A stretch of DNA of 64,000 nt from Atrichornis clamosus (Eukaryota > Chordata > Aves > Passeriformes > Menuridae). The stretch covers positions 1-64,000 of the forward strand of contig WBMZ01008651.1 of assembly GCA_013400975.1 (NCBI GenBank). The letters are read 5' to 3'. The number at the start of each line of letters is the position of its first letter. Position 1 is the stretch's first letter. Position numbers and translations under genes: made by a program. Under the pieces are notes generated by a model. It did not search any database, was not told where the DNA came from, and saw nothing but the letters and a program-made list of their open reading frames with translations. Of this stretch, positions 1 to 12,499 are shown one piece after another.

Positions 1-1336
1 GGGCGCCGGGGCAGGGCGGGCGCTGCCCGGGACCGGGAGCGGCCGCGGGGCTCCCGCAGCCCCCGAGGCTCCCCGAACCCCCGGGGCTCTTCCAAGGCGC
101 CGGGCTCCCCAGTCCCCCGAGGCTGTCACAGCGGCCGGGACTCCCCCAGCCCCTGGGGCTTCCTCAAGCCCCCTGTGGCTCTCCCAGCTCCCCAAGGCTT
201 CTCCAGTCCCCGAGGCTTCTCCTCCCCCGAGCGTCCCCCAGGGTTCCTCCAGTCCGCGATGCTCCCCCAGTTTCCCAGAGTTCCCCAAGACCCTCGAGGA
301 TCCCCCAGTCCCCTGAAGCTCTCCCAAGCCTCAAGCTCCCCCAGCTCCCCGAAGCTTCCCCAGTCCCCCAAGGCTCCCCCAGCCCTCCAGGTTCCCCCAA
401 ACCCCAGAGCTCCCCCAAACACCAAAGCTTCCCCAGGACCCGGGCGCAGAAGGGGAGTGGTGGTGGGACCCTTCTGCCCTCCCTGCCCACACACCTCCCC
501 AGAGCACACAGGGCCTTTGGGAAATAGAAATGAAGAAAATGGCAGTTGCACTGAAAAAACCTAATGGGAACCTCCATCCTGAGCTCCTTCCCAGGTGAAT
601 GATCCCAAGAGGGTTTTAGCCTTGCAGTGGCAGGGGGCACAGAGTGGTTCTGAATAGAAGCAAAATGGATTGCAGGTAACGAGAAACAGCTTTACATAAC
701 TTTTTTAAGGAAAGTAAAAAGCATGTGCAAGACAAGGAAATTAGGACCTGGCTGGTGCCAAAGGTTGAAGGTGGTGGTTTGTTACAGGCAATCAGTGTTT
801 TGTTGACCCAGTATTGCTCACAAGTAGTGTAGATATCACTGGGGCCCCAGAGGAGTGGAGGGATGATAAAACAGCAGTAATGCTCCTTAAATTTCTGGTT
901 TGTTTATATTTTTATTATGTTGGGGACCAGAAGCCTTGTAGACACAAGAAGAATAGGATTGGGAAGCACTGAAAACCTCGCAGGACAGTGAGTAGCTGGA
1001 GGCAGGAGATTTGCTTTTCCTGGGCTCTCCTGGGCAAGCTGAGTGAGTCCAGCAGAGGCCATGGAGAGGGCAACCAATGCTGATCCTGGAGGTAGCCAGA
1101 CAATCTCCAAAGGCCCCTCAGGATTATGCTGTGAGGGACAGCACAAGGACACCGCAGGGAGGAGTACCAAGAGCTCTCAGTTTTGCTGAGGATCCCTCAG
1201 TGGTGTGTGTGGACCTTTTGGCTTGAGAGGCTTTGAACCCAGCTCCTCAAGGAAAAAGGCAAATGTGAAGGAAGTGTGTTCATTGTGTTTCCAGCTGTGC
1301 CCTCCCTGACCCCTCGCCTGCCTCTTTGCTTTTCAG
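1..1336 (+). other. ATOX1: ATOX1 intron 1 (3' part); window opens inside the gene
   Basis: The window starts in very GC- and CpG-rich sequence, as expected just downstream of a promoter CpG island. No exon encoding the initial Met-Pro followed by a GT donor is seen here, so ATOX1 exon 1 should lie upstream of position 1. The intron ends at a pyrimidine-rich acceptor with AG at 1335-1336. It contains a degenerate C-rich tandem repeat (about 60-445) and otherwise unremarkable sequence. The open frames across the repeat come from low-complexity composition and are not genes. Confidence 0.75.
60..445. repeat. Degenerate C-rich minisatellite, unit about 17-19 bp
   Basis: Repeated variants of an AAGGCTCCCCCAGTCCCC-like unit run for about 20 diverged copies. 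They are clearest at 340-445, where successive units begin AAGCTTCC, AAGGCTCC, AGGTTCC, AGAGCTCC and AAAGCTTCC. The array lies in ATOX1 intron 1 directly next to the CpG-rich start of the window. Because it lacks A/T-rich stop codons it is open in several frames on both strands. Confidence 0.7.
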
Positions 1337-1412
1337 AAACACGAGTTCTTCGTGGACATGACCTGTGAAGGCTGTTCCAATGCAGTCACCCGTGTCCTGC
1401 ACAATCTGGGAG
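1337..1412 (+). CDS. ATOX1: ATOX1 coding exon 2 (MTCEGC copper site)
   Basis: The exon runs from the acceptor AG (1335-1336) to the donor GTGAGT at 1413. It is 76 nt: 25 full codons plus one base of a Gly codon. It encodes the first beta strand, the Cu(I)-binding MTCEGC loop and helix 1. Confidence 0.95.
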
Positions 1413-2802
1413 GTGAGTCAGTGCTGGGTGTGGGACAGCCAGCTCCGGGGCAGTGCCCTGGGGTCCTCCATCCTGAAGGAAAATGCTGTGGGTAAAAGTT
1501 GAAAGCTGGAAATTTCTCCTCCATGCTCCACTCTGAGCCTGCTCCTTAGTTGGTAACAAGTCCTTGGTTGTTTGCAGGTCTGTGACCCTTGGAGAAATGT
1601 CAAGGGAGGGAGGAGCTGCCATGGCTGCAGGTGGCTCTGAGTCACCAGGGCCTCACCCTGAACCCTCTGGGAGACTGGTAGACCCCTGCTCAGGCTGCCA
1701 GAAGGAAGGGAGGTGGATGTCCTGCCCAGCCTTGTCTCCAAGGAGGCCTGGGGTATCTGTGGTGCTTCCCTAGATGTGTCATCAGCAGTCACAGTGAAGA
1801 GCTGCTGAGCAGAGCATTTGGTGGTTGTCTGTGTAGCCTGTTTTTAAAACCACTTGGAAAGTTACAACCCATGTCTCCTGTTTGCTGGCATTTCCAAGAG
1901 GGAAGGATCTGACCTGCACTTGCCAGTTGTGAGGACCTGCTCCCCTCTGAGGGAGAACAGCTTTCTGTCACAGCCTCCAAAGGCCTTGAAACTTCTTCCA
2001 GACCCTGTTACCAGGCTGTGACAATCTCACTTTCTCTGTGTGTGGTTGTCAGCACCTCCATCACTCTTCAACATGCTGGCCAGTATCAGCCTCATGTGAT
2101 GATGTGGCAGAGCTCTCAAAGCTGATACATACCTACAAGTTTTGTCAAAATACATAACTGGATAGAGACTTCATGTCCAGTTCCTTTCACTGGGCTAAGA
2201 GTGGCTCCCCTTTATTAGCCACTGGTATATCCACTTGGGAAAATGTCTTTTCCCTCCTTCTACTTACAACTGTTAGGTGGGACCACCAGCTTAGGAAACC
2301 TGTCCTAACCCTATCCATGCTAAACCACAGCACAGGCTGAACTGGGTGCAGATTGTAGTGATTGTTTTAAACTCAGCTTATTCTGGTTCCTGCATGAGTG
2401 ATTGTGTTGATCCAAGGTGGAGTGAGCAGATTAAAGCAGTTGAGAAAGTTTAGTGCCTGATGCAGAGCTAGAGCAGATCTGGCTTCTTTCATACCATTGT
2501 TGGCAGGACACCAGTTTGGTTTTGCTGGCTGGTGGTGGTATCAGAGTCTCCTGGCAGGAGATAAATGTCCCTTTGACTGATGGCCTGGGCAGCACATATA
2601 TGTGAACATGAGCTTTGTTCTTACACCATTTGGCTGCTTCTAACTGTGCAATATTTTTTTCCTCATAGGTGTCAACTTTGATATTGACCTGCCCAACAAG
2701 AAGGTGTGTATTGACTCAGAGCACAACGTTGACACCCTGTTGGCAACCCTAAAGAAGACTGGAAAGAATGCTTCCTACCTTGGGGAGAAGTCTGCACAGT
2801 AG
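1337..2802 (+). CDS. ATOX1: ATOX1, cytosolic copper chaperone (coding exons 2-3; first codons outside the window)
   Basis: ATOX1 binds one Cu(I) ion in the cytosol and passes it to the N-terminal metal-binding domains of the Golgi copper ATPases ATP7A and ATP7B. The coding sequence seen here is join(1337..1412, 2669..2802). It gives a heavy-metal-associated ferredoxin-like fold beginning KHEFFVDM. The Cu-binding MTCEGC motif lies at 1358-1375 (Cys12 and Cys15 in full-length numbering). The lysine-rich KKTGK segment, conserved at the Cu-transfer interface, is present near the C-terminus. The splice junction falls within the Gly codon after LHNLG. With an inferred Met-Pro from exon 1 the protein would be 71 residues, against 68 in human; the extra residues are a C-terminal EKSAQ tail in place of human LE. 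No frameshift or lost metal ligand is seen. The next gene downstream on the same strand is SPARC. Identification is secure. Confidence 0.96.
1413..2668 (+). other. ATOX1: ATOX1 intron 2
   Basis: This 1,256-bp intron has a GTGAGT donor and a T-rich tract ending in CATAG. I see no gene, RNA or recognisable transposon inside it. The phase (one base before the intron) restores the Gly codon. Confidence 0.9.
2669..2802 (+). CDS. ATOX1: ATOX1 terminal coding exon
   Basis: GT at 2669-2670 completes the split Gly codon. The exon encodes VNFDIDLPNKKVC and the rest of the fold, through KKTGK to the tail EKSAQ, and stops with TAG at 2800-2802. Residues match the known ATOX1 family pattern throughout. 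Confidence 0.95.
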
Positions 2803-3540
2803 CCTTGCCTGGTGTGAGGAGGCTAGGTATATACCACATGTGTCCAATGGGGAAGAGACACCTGAGCTTTTCCCAGCTCTCCCAGTAAAACAGGCTTCTT
2901 CCTGGGAAGCACAAATTTAAAAAGACTGCAGGTCCAGCTTCAGCAAACCCCTCATATCAGAGAAGCAGCTGGAGCCCACACAGGGACCCCTTAGCTATTC
3001 TGCAAAGCCCGTGTGATCCTGGGCATGGCTGTAGTGCAGAGGTACAACACAGCCTCTGGGCCATTCCCAGGTGAACCTAGAATTTGCCAGAGCATATTGT
3101 GCATGACAGCAAATCCCAGAGACATGTAACAGCTGGCCAGAGAGCATGGTGGGCCCCAACAGTAGCAGGGAGGGTGATGGGACACAAAGCCTTCTGTGGA
3201 TACATGATGCTGTGGGTTGGTTCTTAGCACAAGGACCTCCAACAGCTGATTCTCTTGATAATGCTGTTAATTCTCCACTAAACTCACGGATGGAAAAATA
3301 TCAGCTCCCTGATACTCTCATGGATGTAAAATGTTGGGTTTTAGAACAGCTCTCAGTACACACCACACAGTCCCTGGCCAACTGTCTACCCCAGTGACAA
3401 CCTGATTGTTGCAGCCTGTCAATTTTCCCAGAGTTCCGGCACTATGAAGACATGTACAAAACTCTCCTGACTGTAAAATGTATTTGCAGACAATGTTCCA
3501 TTTCAGTGGAAAAGAATAAAGTGGGAGAGGGCTGCCCACT
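2803..3540 (+). other. ATOX1: ATOX1 3' UTR (end inferred)
   Basis: The sequence after the TAG stop runs without another recognisable exon to an AATAAA hexamer, followed by GT/T-rich sequence typical of a cleavage downstream element. The end at about 3540 is inferred from that signal. An earlier non-canonical site cannot be excluded, because mammalian ATOX1 3' UTRs are shorter. Confidence 0.55.
3515..3520 (+). terminator. ATOX1: Candidate ATOX1 poly(A) signal AATAAA
   Basis: This is the only AATAAA I find between the ATOX1 stop codon and 3.6 kb. It is followed within 45 bp by GT-rich sequence (TGCATGTATTGTTC). Confidence 0.55.
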
Positions 3541-4508
3541 CACTGCATGTATTGTTCTTTAGTGTGCAAAATCATTACACTGCATCTCGTAAGAGCTTGT
3601 TTCTGTCAGTGGAGCTTTCTGATCCAATGGCATTTTTTCAAATGAGTTGGATCATCACAAATACCCAGCACAGATGCACTGAAACCAGTTCATGCTGATT
3701 TAATTCCCAGTCAGTAAATTAAATCATGGATTTATACCAGCAGGAATTAAACTGCTACAAGAAAGAGCTGAGCTGATCTGTGTGTGCAATAGATCTGCAT
3801 TGTTTTAATAGACTGACTTTACAGATTTTAAATCTGCAGTTTGTATCACTTGAGCAAGCTCTCAGTGCTTCTTACAAATTGTTTAAAATCATAGCTGTAA
3901 TCAAATAACATCCCCACTTAGAAGCTCTGAATTCATTAGTGCCTCAAATAGTTTTCAGTTCATAGTATTGACTGCAAGGGCTGTTAGAACTTGTAAGGAC
4001 TTGTGGACTATGTGTCAAGTGCCTGCAGAATTTAACTATTACAGCAAAGCCAGTCTCAAATAATGTGGATGTGTCCCTTTTCCTTGACCCAGTTTTCCCA
4101 CTGCTTTCCTTATACCACATCAAGGCAGCTGGGGAGTCAGTTCTGCTGGCCAACGTGGCAGAACATTTCTCTGGATGCCTTTGTTTCCCTGTTGCATTTT
4201 AACTGAAGTTCTTTGACTTACCCAAGGATTGTAAGATCCAAAACAAAGGAGATAGGGAGCTGGACTGCCCTTGCAAAGTAGTTTCCTGCAAGATCACTTC
4301 AGTAGTCAGGGTGTTAACCACTAAATTTAAATTTTACACACCACGTTTCCCTCTACAGGGAATACTTTTAGGGGCTCATCTGTAAAAGGAGGGCGGGAAG
4401 TTGCAAATCCTTGGCACAGAGCTCTGGCGGATGGATTTCCTTTGGCTCACAACCGGCAGAGGGCATCTCTGTATAACGTTATCTCCTCCGGGCCCTGGTA
4501 TCTTTTCC

Positions 4509-4540
4509 TTTATTTATTTATTTATTTATTTATTTATTTT
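4509..4540. repeat. (TTTA)n microsatellite
   Basis: An uninterrupted tetranucleotide array of about eight units, ending in TTTTGCAGG. Confidence 0.95.
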
Positions 4541-7500
4541 GCAGGAACTCCAACATGACTTCAGCAAAAAGATGGCTTAACTGCTTGCATGTCTCCCAGC
4601 TTGCTGTGACATTTGACCTTTGGCAGATGTCGGAAGGCAGAGGGCTGGCACGAGGAGACTGCTGTGCCTTGGGCTTTAGGAGCGGAGCAATCTAGAGCAG
4701 GAGGTTATGTGTTGTTTCTAGTCCTGCAGTAAATCGAGGCGCTGCTTTTAACTTTCAGTGCATGTTTGTGTGTCTTGTGTGTCTTTGAACTGCTTTGAGT
4801 GGTTCCTTGTAAAAGGGTCGGCTTTCAGGGATGGGAAACTCCCCATTACATGCCAGACAGGTCTCCCAGGAAATTGCAACCACCCTTAGAAGCTCACTGC
4901 AACCTCTGCCCGAGGGCCATCTCTCAGGAGAACTGTGCTTAAATGTCACAGATTCAGGGAATCTGTGTCTTGGCAGTTGTTTTACCATCACAGAACAGAC
5001 GAACTTTCCATTTCGGATTCAAGTACTGGGAATAAGGCACTTTTGCAGCCCCTGTAAGGCAAGGATAACCAAGTGTCCTTTTGAGCTCGATGGGGCCATG
5101 AGGCACAAGTGTGCAGAAGAGAATGCCTGAGCTGGTGAGAAATACAGAAGGGATGGAGGAAGGAGAAGGGGGTGGGAATCTCCAAGGTCTCTCTGTTTCC
5201 TGGCCCAGTGACCACTGTTCTGGGCTGTACGGTTGCTTTCATTTAATTCAGGTTTTCAGCCCAGTGAAAGGGTTGCATGTGTCTATCCCAGTCTGCTGTC
5301 TCTCCTTTCACCTGGGGGATGTCTTCCATGCCTACCAGTCACATGGGGCCTGTTATACAGAGAGGAAAACCAGCTAAAGTTTGGAGGAAAAGGTTACTCT
5401 ATATTTTAGAGATTTTTCACACTTGTACATTGAGATTACTTTTGACATAATTGCACTTTATTCTTTCCTAGAGTAGTTTACAGCTTCAAAGTCCTTCTTT
5501 ACCTTTGATCCAAACCATGATTAATTGCTGTAGGTTCACTTGCAGGGGGCTCCAGAGGAACTTCAAGGAATGTGTTGCAGACACTTTTTATTACTGTTTA
5601 ATTTAAGGGAAGCTAAAGGCTACAAGTGTAACATCACTGCTTTATTTTCTTGCATTAAAGTCTCCCAGTGGCAGGAAGTTTCCAGAGCCAAGACCCAGAA
5701 CCTCAACCCGTTCCTGCTTTGTGTCCCTGCACTCAGATGCCCAGTGTGCCTCCTTCAGGGTTGTGGGGAGTGAGTGAATCCCTTTCCCAGCCCGCCCTTG
5801 CTGCTCTGAGCTGGTGTTTGCCAGTCTCAGTTGTTATTTATTGCTTTCAGCTCCCTTCCAGGCATGGCCCGTGCCCCGCAGTGCCCGTGGCTCAGCTCTG
5901 GTGGCAGTGGCTGGGGCAGGATGTGTGCCGGTGGTTTGGTGTGGAGCTGCATGGCACAGCTGGCCGTGGAGCCAGCAGTCCTTGTGGCACTTGCTGTCTG
6001 CCAGGCTGGCAGGTGGGACGGGCAGTGTGGTGCCCACACAGAATAACTCCCACTCTGTCTTGCTGAGACCAGGCTGCTCATCCTCGGTGTCTGGGCTGCA
6101 GCTTCTGCTGTCCCCACTCCCCTGGCTGCTCTGCTCCCCTCTCCCTGCTCTGTTTCGGTTAAAGCCTGCTTATCCCTGAGCCAGACAAGGAAAGGTTTCT
6201 ACCCACAGCCAGCCAGAAGGTTCACCAGCAGATACCTGAAGTTCCAGCACGGGTCTGCAGGGCTGCAATCTCACAGGCCTCCCCTCCACCCTTCAGTGTG
6301 TGTAGCGGGGCCAGACACTGCTCTAAGCTCTGGCCTGCTGCACAAATGATACTGCAGCTGTGGGTGGCAATAGCCAGAGCTGTGGTCACTCTGAGTGGGC
6401 TGCAGAGGGTGGTGGGAATACACACTGCCCAGAGGGGAGAGGAGCCACCTTTCACAACCCCTGCCTGGAGCTGGCTTCCATCCACCAGGCAGATGTCCAG
6501 GCTACAGACCCTTCACGTCCTGATCCCTGCCCTGGAGTTTAAGAAATGGCTCTGTCCGTCGAAGCCAGCAGTCCTTACCCTTGGCTCCTGTGCTCCACCC
6601 AGCCAGGAGTGTCATTTACAGCCCCTGTACTGGCCCTGTGTGGCAGGGGCTGCCCACAGCCACTTCCCTGAGGTGTCCCTGCCTCTTGCTGTGTGTGTGC
6701 AGGGTTTCCAGGCCTTCATACCTGGTGGCCCGTGGCATTTGATGTCCTGCTCCTCACTCACTGTTCCAGAGCAGCGGGAGCAGAGCAGTGACAAGTCTGC
6801 ACAGACCACCTCTCTGTGGTGCCGTACCCTGAGGATGCTGATGGGAATGAGCAGCTGGGAAAGCACCAAGGGCTCCCCTGAGCCCTGATTCATCCTTCAA
6901 TGGCCCCAGCGCTCAGACCCTCCCATCACATCCCTCTTCCTTTCCCCTGTGGAGAAGGGAAGGGAGCTGCTGAGGTTTCCTCTCCAGCCCAGAGGAGGGA
7001 AGCACTGGGATGGTCACTAACCCCAGCACTCCAGGCACATTTAGTGAAAGTACCAAAGAACCAGGACAACTGTTAAATCAGGGCTGGAGGATGACTCCCA
7101 ATCTGCTCCTTGTTTTCCCCACCAAAATTCCAGTGGGACAGCATTGTGTGTGCTCCCCCATCAACCTTGTGGGCTTATCAGGGGAACAGGGCATTGCAAC
7201 CAGACCAGGCAATCTGCAGAATGCTTTTCCTGCTTGTTTCCCTTGCCTCTGGATAAGATGAGGTTTGGGGAAGATGACCTGCTGGTTCTGCCTCCAGGAC
7301 AGCGAGTGCAGGAGGCTCTGAGGCAGTGGCTGTGCCAGAGCACAGGGTCCTCCCAAAAGGCCACCTCTCCCAGGAACATACAGCCAGAGCTGAGTAATGA
7401 CATCCTGTGACAGCCCTTGCTTTGGAGTGTGGACTGCACTTGGGCTGACCAGCTGGGATAGGGAAGGATGGCTGAGTGAACAGAGCAACAGACCTGCAAT

Positions 7501-9280
7501 GTGGCTGGCTGAGAGGCTTGTGGAAAAGCTTTGGGAGAAAAAACAACTTCACAGACTAAAAGAATAAGAGAGTCAGTACTTAAGCATAGTCTTTTTGTTC
7601 TGCCACCGCCCAACTTCAAGATCTTCAAAATTTTCATTGATCAGGTTGGCTTGAACTTCATGGAGAGGGACTCCAACAACCCCACATGGGTAACGTGGTC
7701 ACATTATTTTCCACAGGAAACAATATGCCAGACACAGAGGCTGTGAGGCTGTTTTTTCAGACAAGGAAATGCTCAGTTTGCAATGCAAACAGGAAAGGGT
7801 GGCACTTGGAAAAGGAGCTTTCCTATACCGCAGACACCCTGGCTGTGCAGGACATCCCAGCAACCTGCTGGAAGAGGGATGTGGCAGCGGGATGAGCAGC
7901 TGGTGAGGTCCATGGTGCATTGCCATCCATGAATATGTCCTCCCAGCAGCAGGGAGACTTCCCTTCTGGTTTCTTTTTTTCTTCTTTTTCTTCACTTCTG
8001 GTTTCTTCACAAGGATCTCAGCCCAGCTCCAGCTGAACTGTGAGAACCCACGAACTGCCTCTAGCTGCAGCACCAGTAAGAACTGGGCAAACCCAGAGGG
8101 ACAGGCTTTAAAAGATCTTTTGTTTCCCCTCCACGGTGTTCCCAGCAGAAAGCATTTGCTTTTCCCACCCATCTCTGCTGTGTTTGCAGCGTTGCTGCTG
8201 TGCTTCTGGGTGTCATTTTTCACCCAGTGTTACCTTCCCCCACTTTTTCAACCAAAATCTGATTTCAGTGGAAAAGTCGACAGCCTCCAAAGCCCAGACC
8301 TTTCTCCACAAAAGAAAAGTCGTGGTTATCCCAGGGCTGCCTTAAGCACTGGCTTTTGGGCACTTTCTAATTACCTGATGACAGGCAGGGGATGATTTTA
8401 GCCAAAGGAGCAGTTGTACTCAGTCGAACCACCCAGTAAATGAGAGAATTTCCAAAATAGCACCGCAGGCTGCAGAAAGCAGACAAGGGACAGGAGATCC
8501 CCCTCAGTGCCTGCAAATGGTGATTCCTGGTGGCTTGGAGAGGTAAATTGCTGTGAAATTTCAGGGTGGGAAAGAAGGGTTCAGTTTGCAACAATCTCAG
8601 GAATTTCACAGGCGTGTCGTGTTTGGGTGTTAAAACGGTTACACAGGGGATTCGTTACCAAAAGATGGGGATTTTCTAGTCTTACTGTGCTTTTAAATGT
8701 TTGATGTAACAAACACAACCTGCCTCAGGCTTCCACCTTCTCTTGCCTGCCTGCTCCCAGCCCAGGCTCAGCGGTGGCAGAGCTGGGAGCTGATGAGCAC
8801 CATGACTTAAGTTTGTCTTATGGGGAGGGTCATACCCCCACACTTTTGGGGGCAACATCAGCAACACTGGCCTGACCAGCTGCTTTTTGAGCTAAGCTGT
8901 GCAGCCGAACCTGGAGGCTGCCCCGGGCTGGGTGTTCAAAGTCACGAGCGTCACCCAAAGTGGTCGAACATCTCTGCAGAGAACACAGAAATGGTCACTC
9001 AGAGGGACTCATGCTCCCAAACCGGCTGGAAAAAGCTTGGCGGTCTCTGAACGAAATGTGCCGGTCTTGAATCTTTTCAATAAGGTCTGCAGAGACTCAA
9101 TCTGCCTCGTCATGAGGCCACAGCTGGGCTGAGGCCACTCTGTGCTGGCTACCAGCAGAACTGTCCCAGTGCAGGACTGGCGTACGGAGCAATATCAAAG
9201 GCCCTGGCTGGTTCCCACTCCCCTGTCGACACATTCAGATCCCCTATGTGACCGTCACAGGCAGCTTTCCACTGCAGCTT

Positions 9281-9441
9281 CCAAAACAGCAAAACACACA
9301 GAGACCTGACAGACTCCCCCTGCAAACAGCAAAACACAGGTTCTGACAGACTCTCCATCCAAAACAGCAAAACACACGGGGATCTGACAGACTCCCCCTC
9401 CAAAACAGGAAAACACACAGGGATCTGACAGACTCCCCTTC
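9281..9441. repeat. Minisatellite, four copies of a unit of about 41 bp
   Basis: Copies begin at about 9281, 9322, 9359 and 9400. Each contains a CAAAACAGCAAAACACA-like start and a CTGACAGACTCCCC core with few differences between copies. The second copy is about 4 bp shorter. The low divergence suggests recent expansion. Confidence 0.9.
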
Positions 9442-12400
9442 CAAGACTGTGGCAGCATAAATAGACAAAAAACCCCAACAAATCAAACAAACAAAAAACA
9501 GGCTTAATTAAGGACTTCAAGAGCAGGAAATGTGCACACGTGTGCTTGCCAGAGCACAAATATTTTCTTTTGGAGCTGCTTTCTCCAAGGGTTCAGTAAG
9601 GTGATCAAGGCTGGGTTACAGAGCAAGGGTAGCAAACAGTTCCCAGCCCCTCCGGAAGGCAGCGACCACAGGGCACTGCTGTTCTGCATCCTTCCCCGTG
9701 CTCCAGCCTTTGGCTTTAGGCTCCCACAGTATATACTGAAGCTATTCAACCATTTGGCTAAAAGCAGATGGGGAGGGAGAGAAAACAAAGTCAAACGAGA
9801 GGGAGAAAGGCAGCTTTTGTGCAGCCTCTGTTTGCAAAAGACAGCCAAAGCCTCTTTTGGACTAAGGTTTGATTTATTGGGCTCTGGAGAGCTGAGGTTC
9901 ACAGCCCCACAGCTGCTGCAGGCAGTGGCACATTGGGGCAGCGATAGGGAGCGGGTGGGAGCCCGCTCTGACAAGTGAGGAGCTCCCTCAGAGGGGCTGT
10001 AGGACACACAGGACACTATGCAAGGACCCTGGCTGCTCTGGGGAGAGCAGATCTGCCCTGTGACTCTTCTGCTACATGGACCTGTCCCAGGTCACCTGGA
10101 AGGGATGAGGGAAACTGGTCTGGATAGACAGGAGCCTTCAGCCTGGCCCTTCCTGCTATTGTCCCTCTGCTCGTGCTGTTCCTGAGCACCTCCCAGAGAA
10201 CTGCTGGGTGCTGCAGAGCTGGGTTCACGTTTCCTCTTCACCAGTCCAGACTAGCGGGTTGCTGTGCTGTCACTGAGGCAGGACACAACCAGAAGAGAGA
10301 TGCTGCAGCATTTCAGACTTCCCCACAGTTCCCAGCTGGTATGAAATGCCTAGGGCAGGACTGTCTCCCTCGGCCCATCTCAGACCTGCTCACCCGTTTT
10401 CAACAGATGGACGAGAAAATGTTGAAACAACAAACGCAACTCATTCCTTTGTAAGTGAAAGGAGACGCTTGAATGGAGCAGGAATCCACTGTGCACAAGT
10501 ACCCTCCTGCTCCATTTCAGATGGACCAAGTTCCCCCCTCCGCAGCTCCTGCTGGGCCATGGGCTGAGCTTGGCCCGCAGAAGCCAATGTCAGCAGGGTG
10601 CACAATGCCCGGCAATCACAACAGGGGCCGCGGGCTTAATCTGTTGTGCACAGCTTCAAAAAACCCAGCCCACACAGCTATTGTCAGGGTGATCCCACCG
10701 ATTGCATCAGAAGTCTGCATGGGACACGGGGCTGTCTCCAGGGCTCAGTGTGGGGAGCAGCCCTGCTGCCCCTGCGGCTGTTCCAGCCTCTGTGGACGAG
10801 CCACAGCGCAGGCTGGTGCTGTGCTGCTCTGCAAATACAGCCTAAGGTCCTTTGGCTTTTGCCTTGCCTTTAGGACTTTGCTGAGCTGGCAGGAGCTGGT
10901 TATTATTACACATCATCGCCACAAAGGCATGAGGCAAAGGCACGGAGTTTCCCTTTGAGGGAGAAAACCCCGATACCAGCATTTGCATCTATATTTCCCT
11001 TTACTTTTTCCTTTCCCTGCATCTGTCCAGTACTACATGCTTGTGCCCTCCCATGAGCAGCCAGCAAAGCAGGCAGCTCTGTGGGAACGATCCAATTTCC
11101 AGGGCAACTGGGACGGGACTGAGTCCAGAGTGTCCTCGACTCACAGAGCCGCTCTTATTTCTCTACAGTTTCCTCTCCATTTGCTTTCTTAATTCAGCCT
11201 GTCCTTTGCCAGGGAAGAGGCCAAAAAAGCAGAGATGTGGCACATCCAGCGTCCTCCCCACTGGCTTTACAACTGCTGGGGGAATTTTAGCTGTCCAGTT
11301 TCAGGAGCAGCCCTCCAAGCCTGCCTTACCCTGAGGTCAAAATATGTCAAAGTACGGTCAAAGCAAGAGCACAGGAAGCCAGGAGGCCAGCTCTGACTCT
11401 AAAGGCTCTGCACTGAGATTTTGGCTTCTCACCAAGGGTCCGTGTGCTGAAGACAGGGACGTATATCCCCAGGTATGGATCATCATCCTTTGCCACTTGT
11501 GCTGGTCACCTCCACTGTGAACAGCTGAAAACACAAGTCCTGGTGTGTCCAGAGGAAAACCAGAAACATGGAGCCCAGAAATCAACTCAGCTAAGTGTCT
11601 CTGAACCCCTCCTGCCACCCACTTGCTTTCCCTATGTCTGGAAGGGAACTGTTCACAACTCCTCTAAACAGGGTCTCAGGACACCTGTGCAATGTCACGG
11701 GCTCAGCTGCACCCCAGGCATTGCAAGAAGCCAACAAACCTTCCCTGTGAGCCACCCAGAGACCCAGTGAACAGCAGGAGCTGCACTTGGGACCAATACT
11801 GAAGAGCCACTTTGAGGCAAAGGAAGCTGGGCATGAACTGTTCTTTGTCATGGAAAACAATAGAGCCAACCCAATGCAAGAGGGTTTGAAAATTCATCCC
11901 TAGAGCAAGTTAACACTGAAAACCTCCAGCTGTTAAGTCCAGATTTGCAAACCCTACAGAGGAGCTGCCAATTCCTGCCAGAGAAGCAAACTTATCTGTG
12001 TGTCTGCACAAAACTGAAAGCCAGGCATTGCTCCCCCTGCCTGGCATTGTCCCTCTGTCCCCGGCTGTCCCAGCCCTGCAGCGCATGGGGATCAGGAGGG
12101 AAAGTGTCCCTGGCCCAGCTGCAATGGGCCCTCCCAGGTCTGCAGGACAGACCTTGCTCCCCAACACATCAGGCTGGGACCACGCTCCAGATGTGGCCAT
12201 CGGTAGGTGCAAAAAAGGGGGCCAGGAGAGGAGATCTCGCTCCCTGTCAGTGCCTCACTTCATTTCTTCCACGGAGCTCCCAAAGTGTCGGGAAGACAGA
12301 TGAACTTTTTGATTTGGGGAGGGGTCAGAGGAAGAGATATCACTTCTCATCCAGCCTTTTCACCCACACTTTCCATCCAGAAGCAGCACAAATTCCCTCA

Positions 12401-12499
12401 GTAGCACTCACTATTTCTAATGCTATGGAGGAAAACCAGCATGGATGGCCCAGCCTTGAGCGAGACGACATCAGTGTCAGTCCAGGCACACCTCAGGCA

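Larger units (their letters stand above)
3541..12499. other. Intergenic region between ATOX1 and SPARC, part 1
   Basis: There is no supported gene. Positions 3541-4360 are AT-rich without an identifiable repeat. A (TTTA)n run lies at 4509-4540, T/C-rich tracts at 7971-7995, a 41-bp minisatellite at 9281-9440 and three spaced GGTCAAA-like words at 11334-11363. The open frames in this GC-rich DNA (for example + strand 6298-6888) show no domain or homology that I recognise. Confidence 0.6.
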
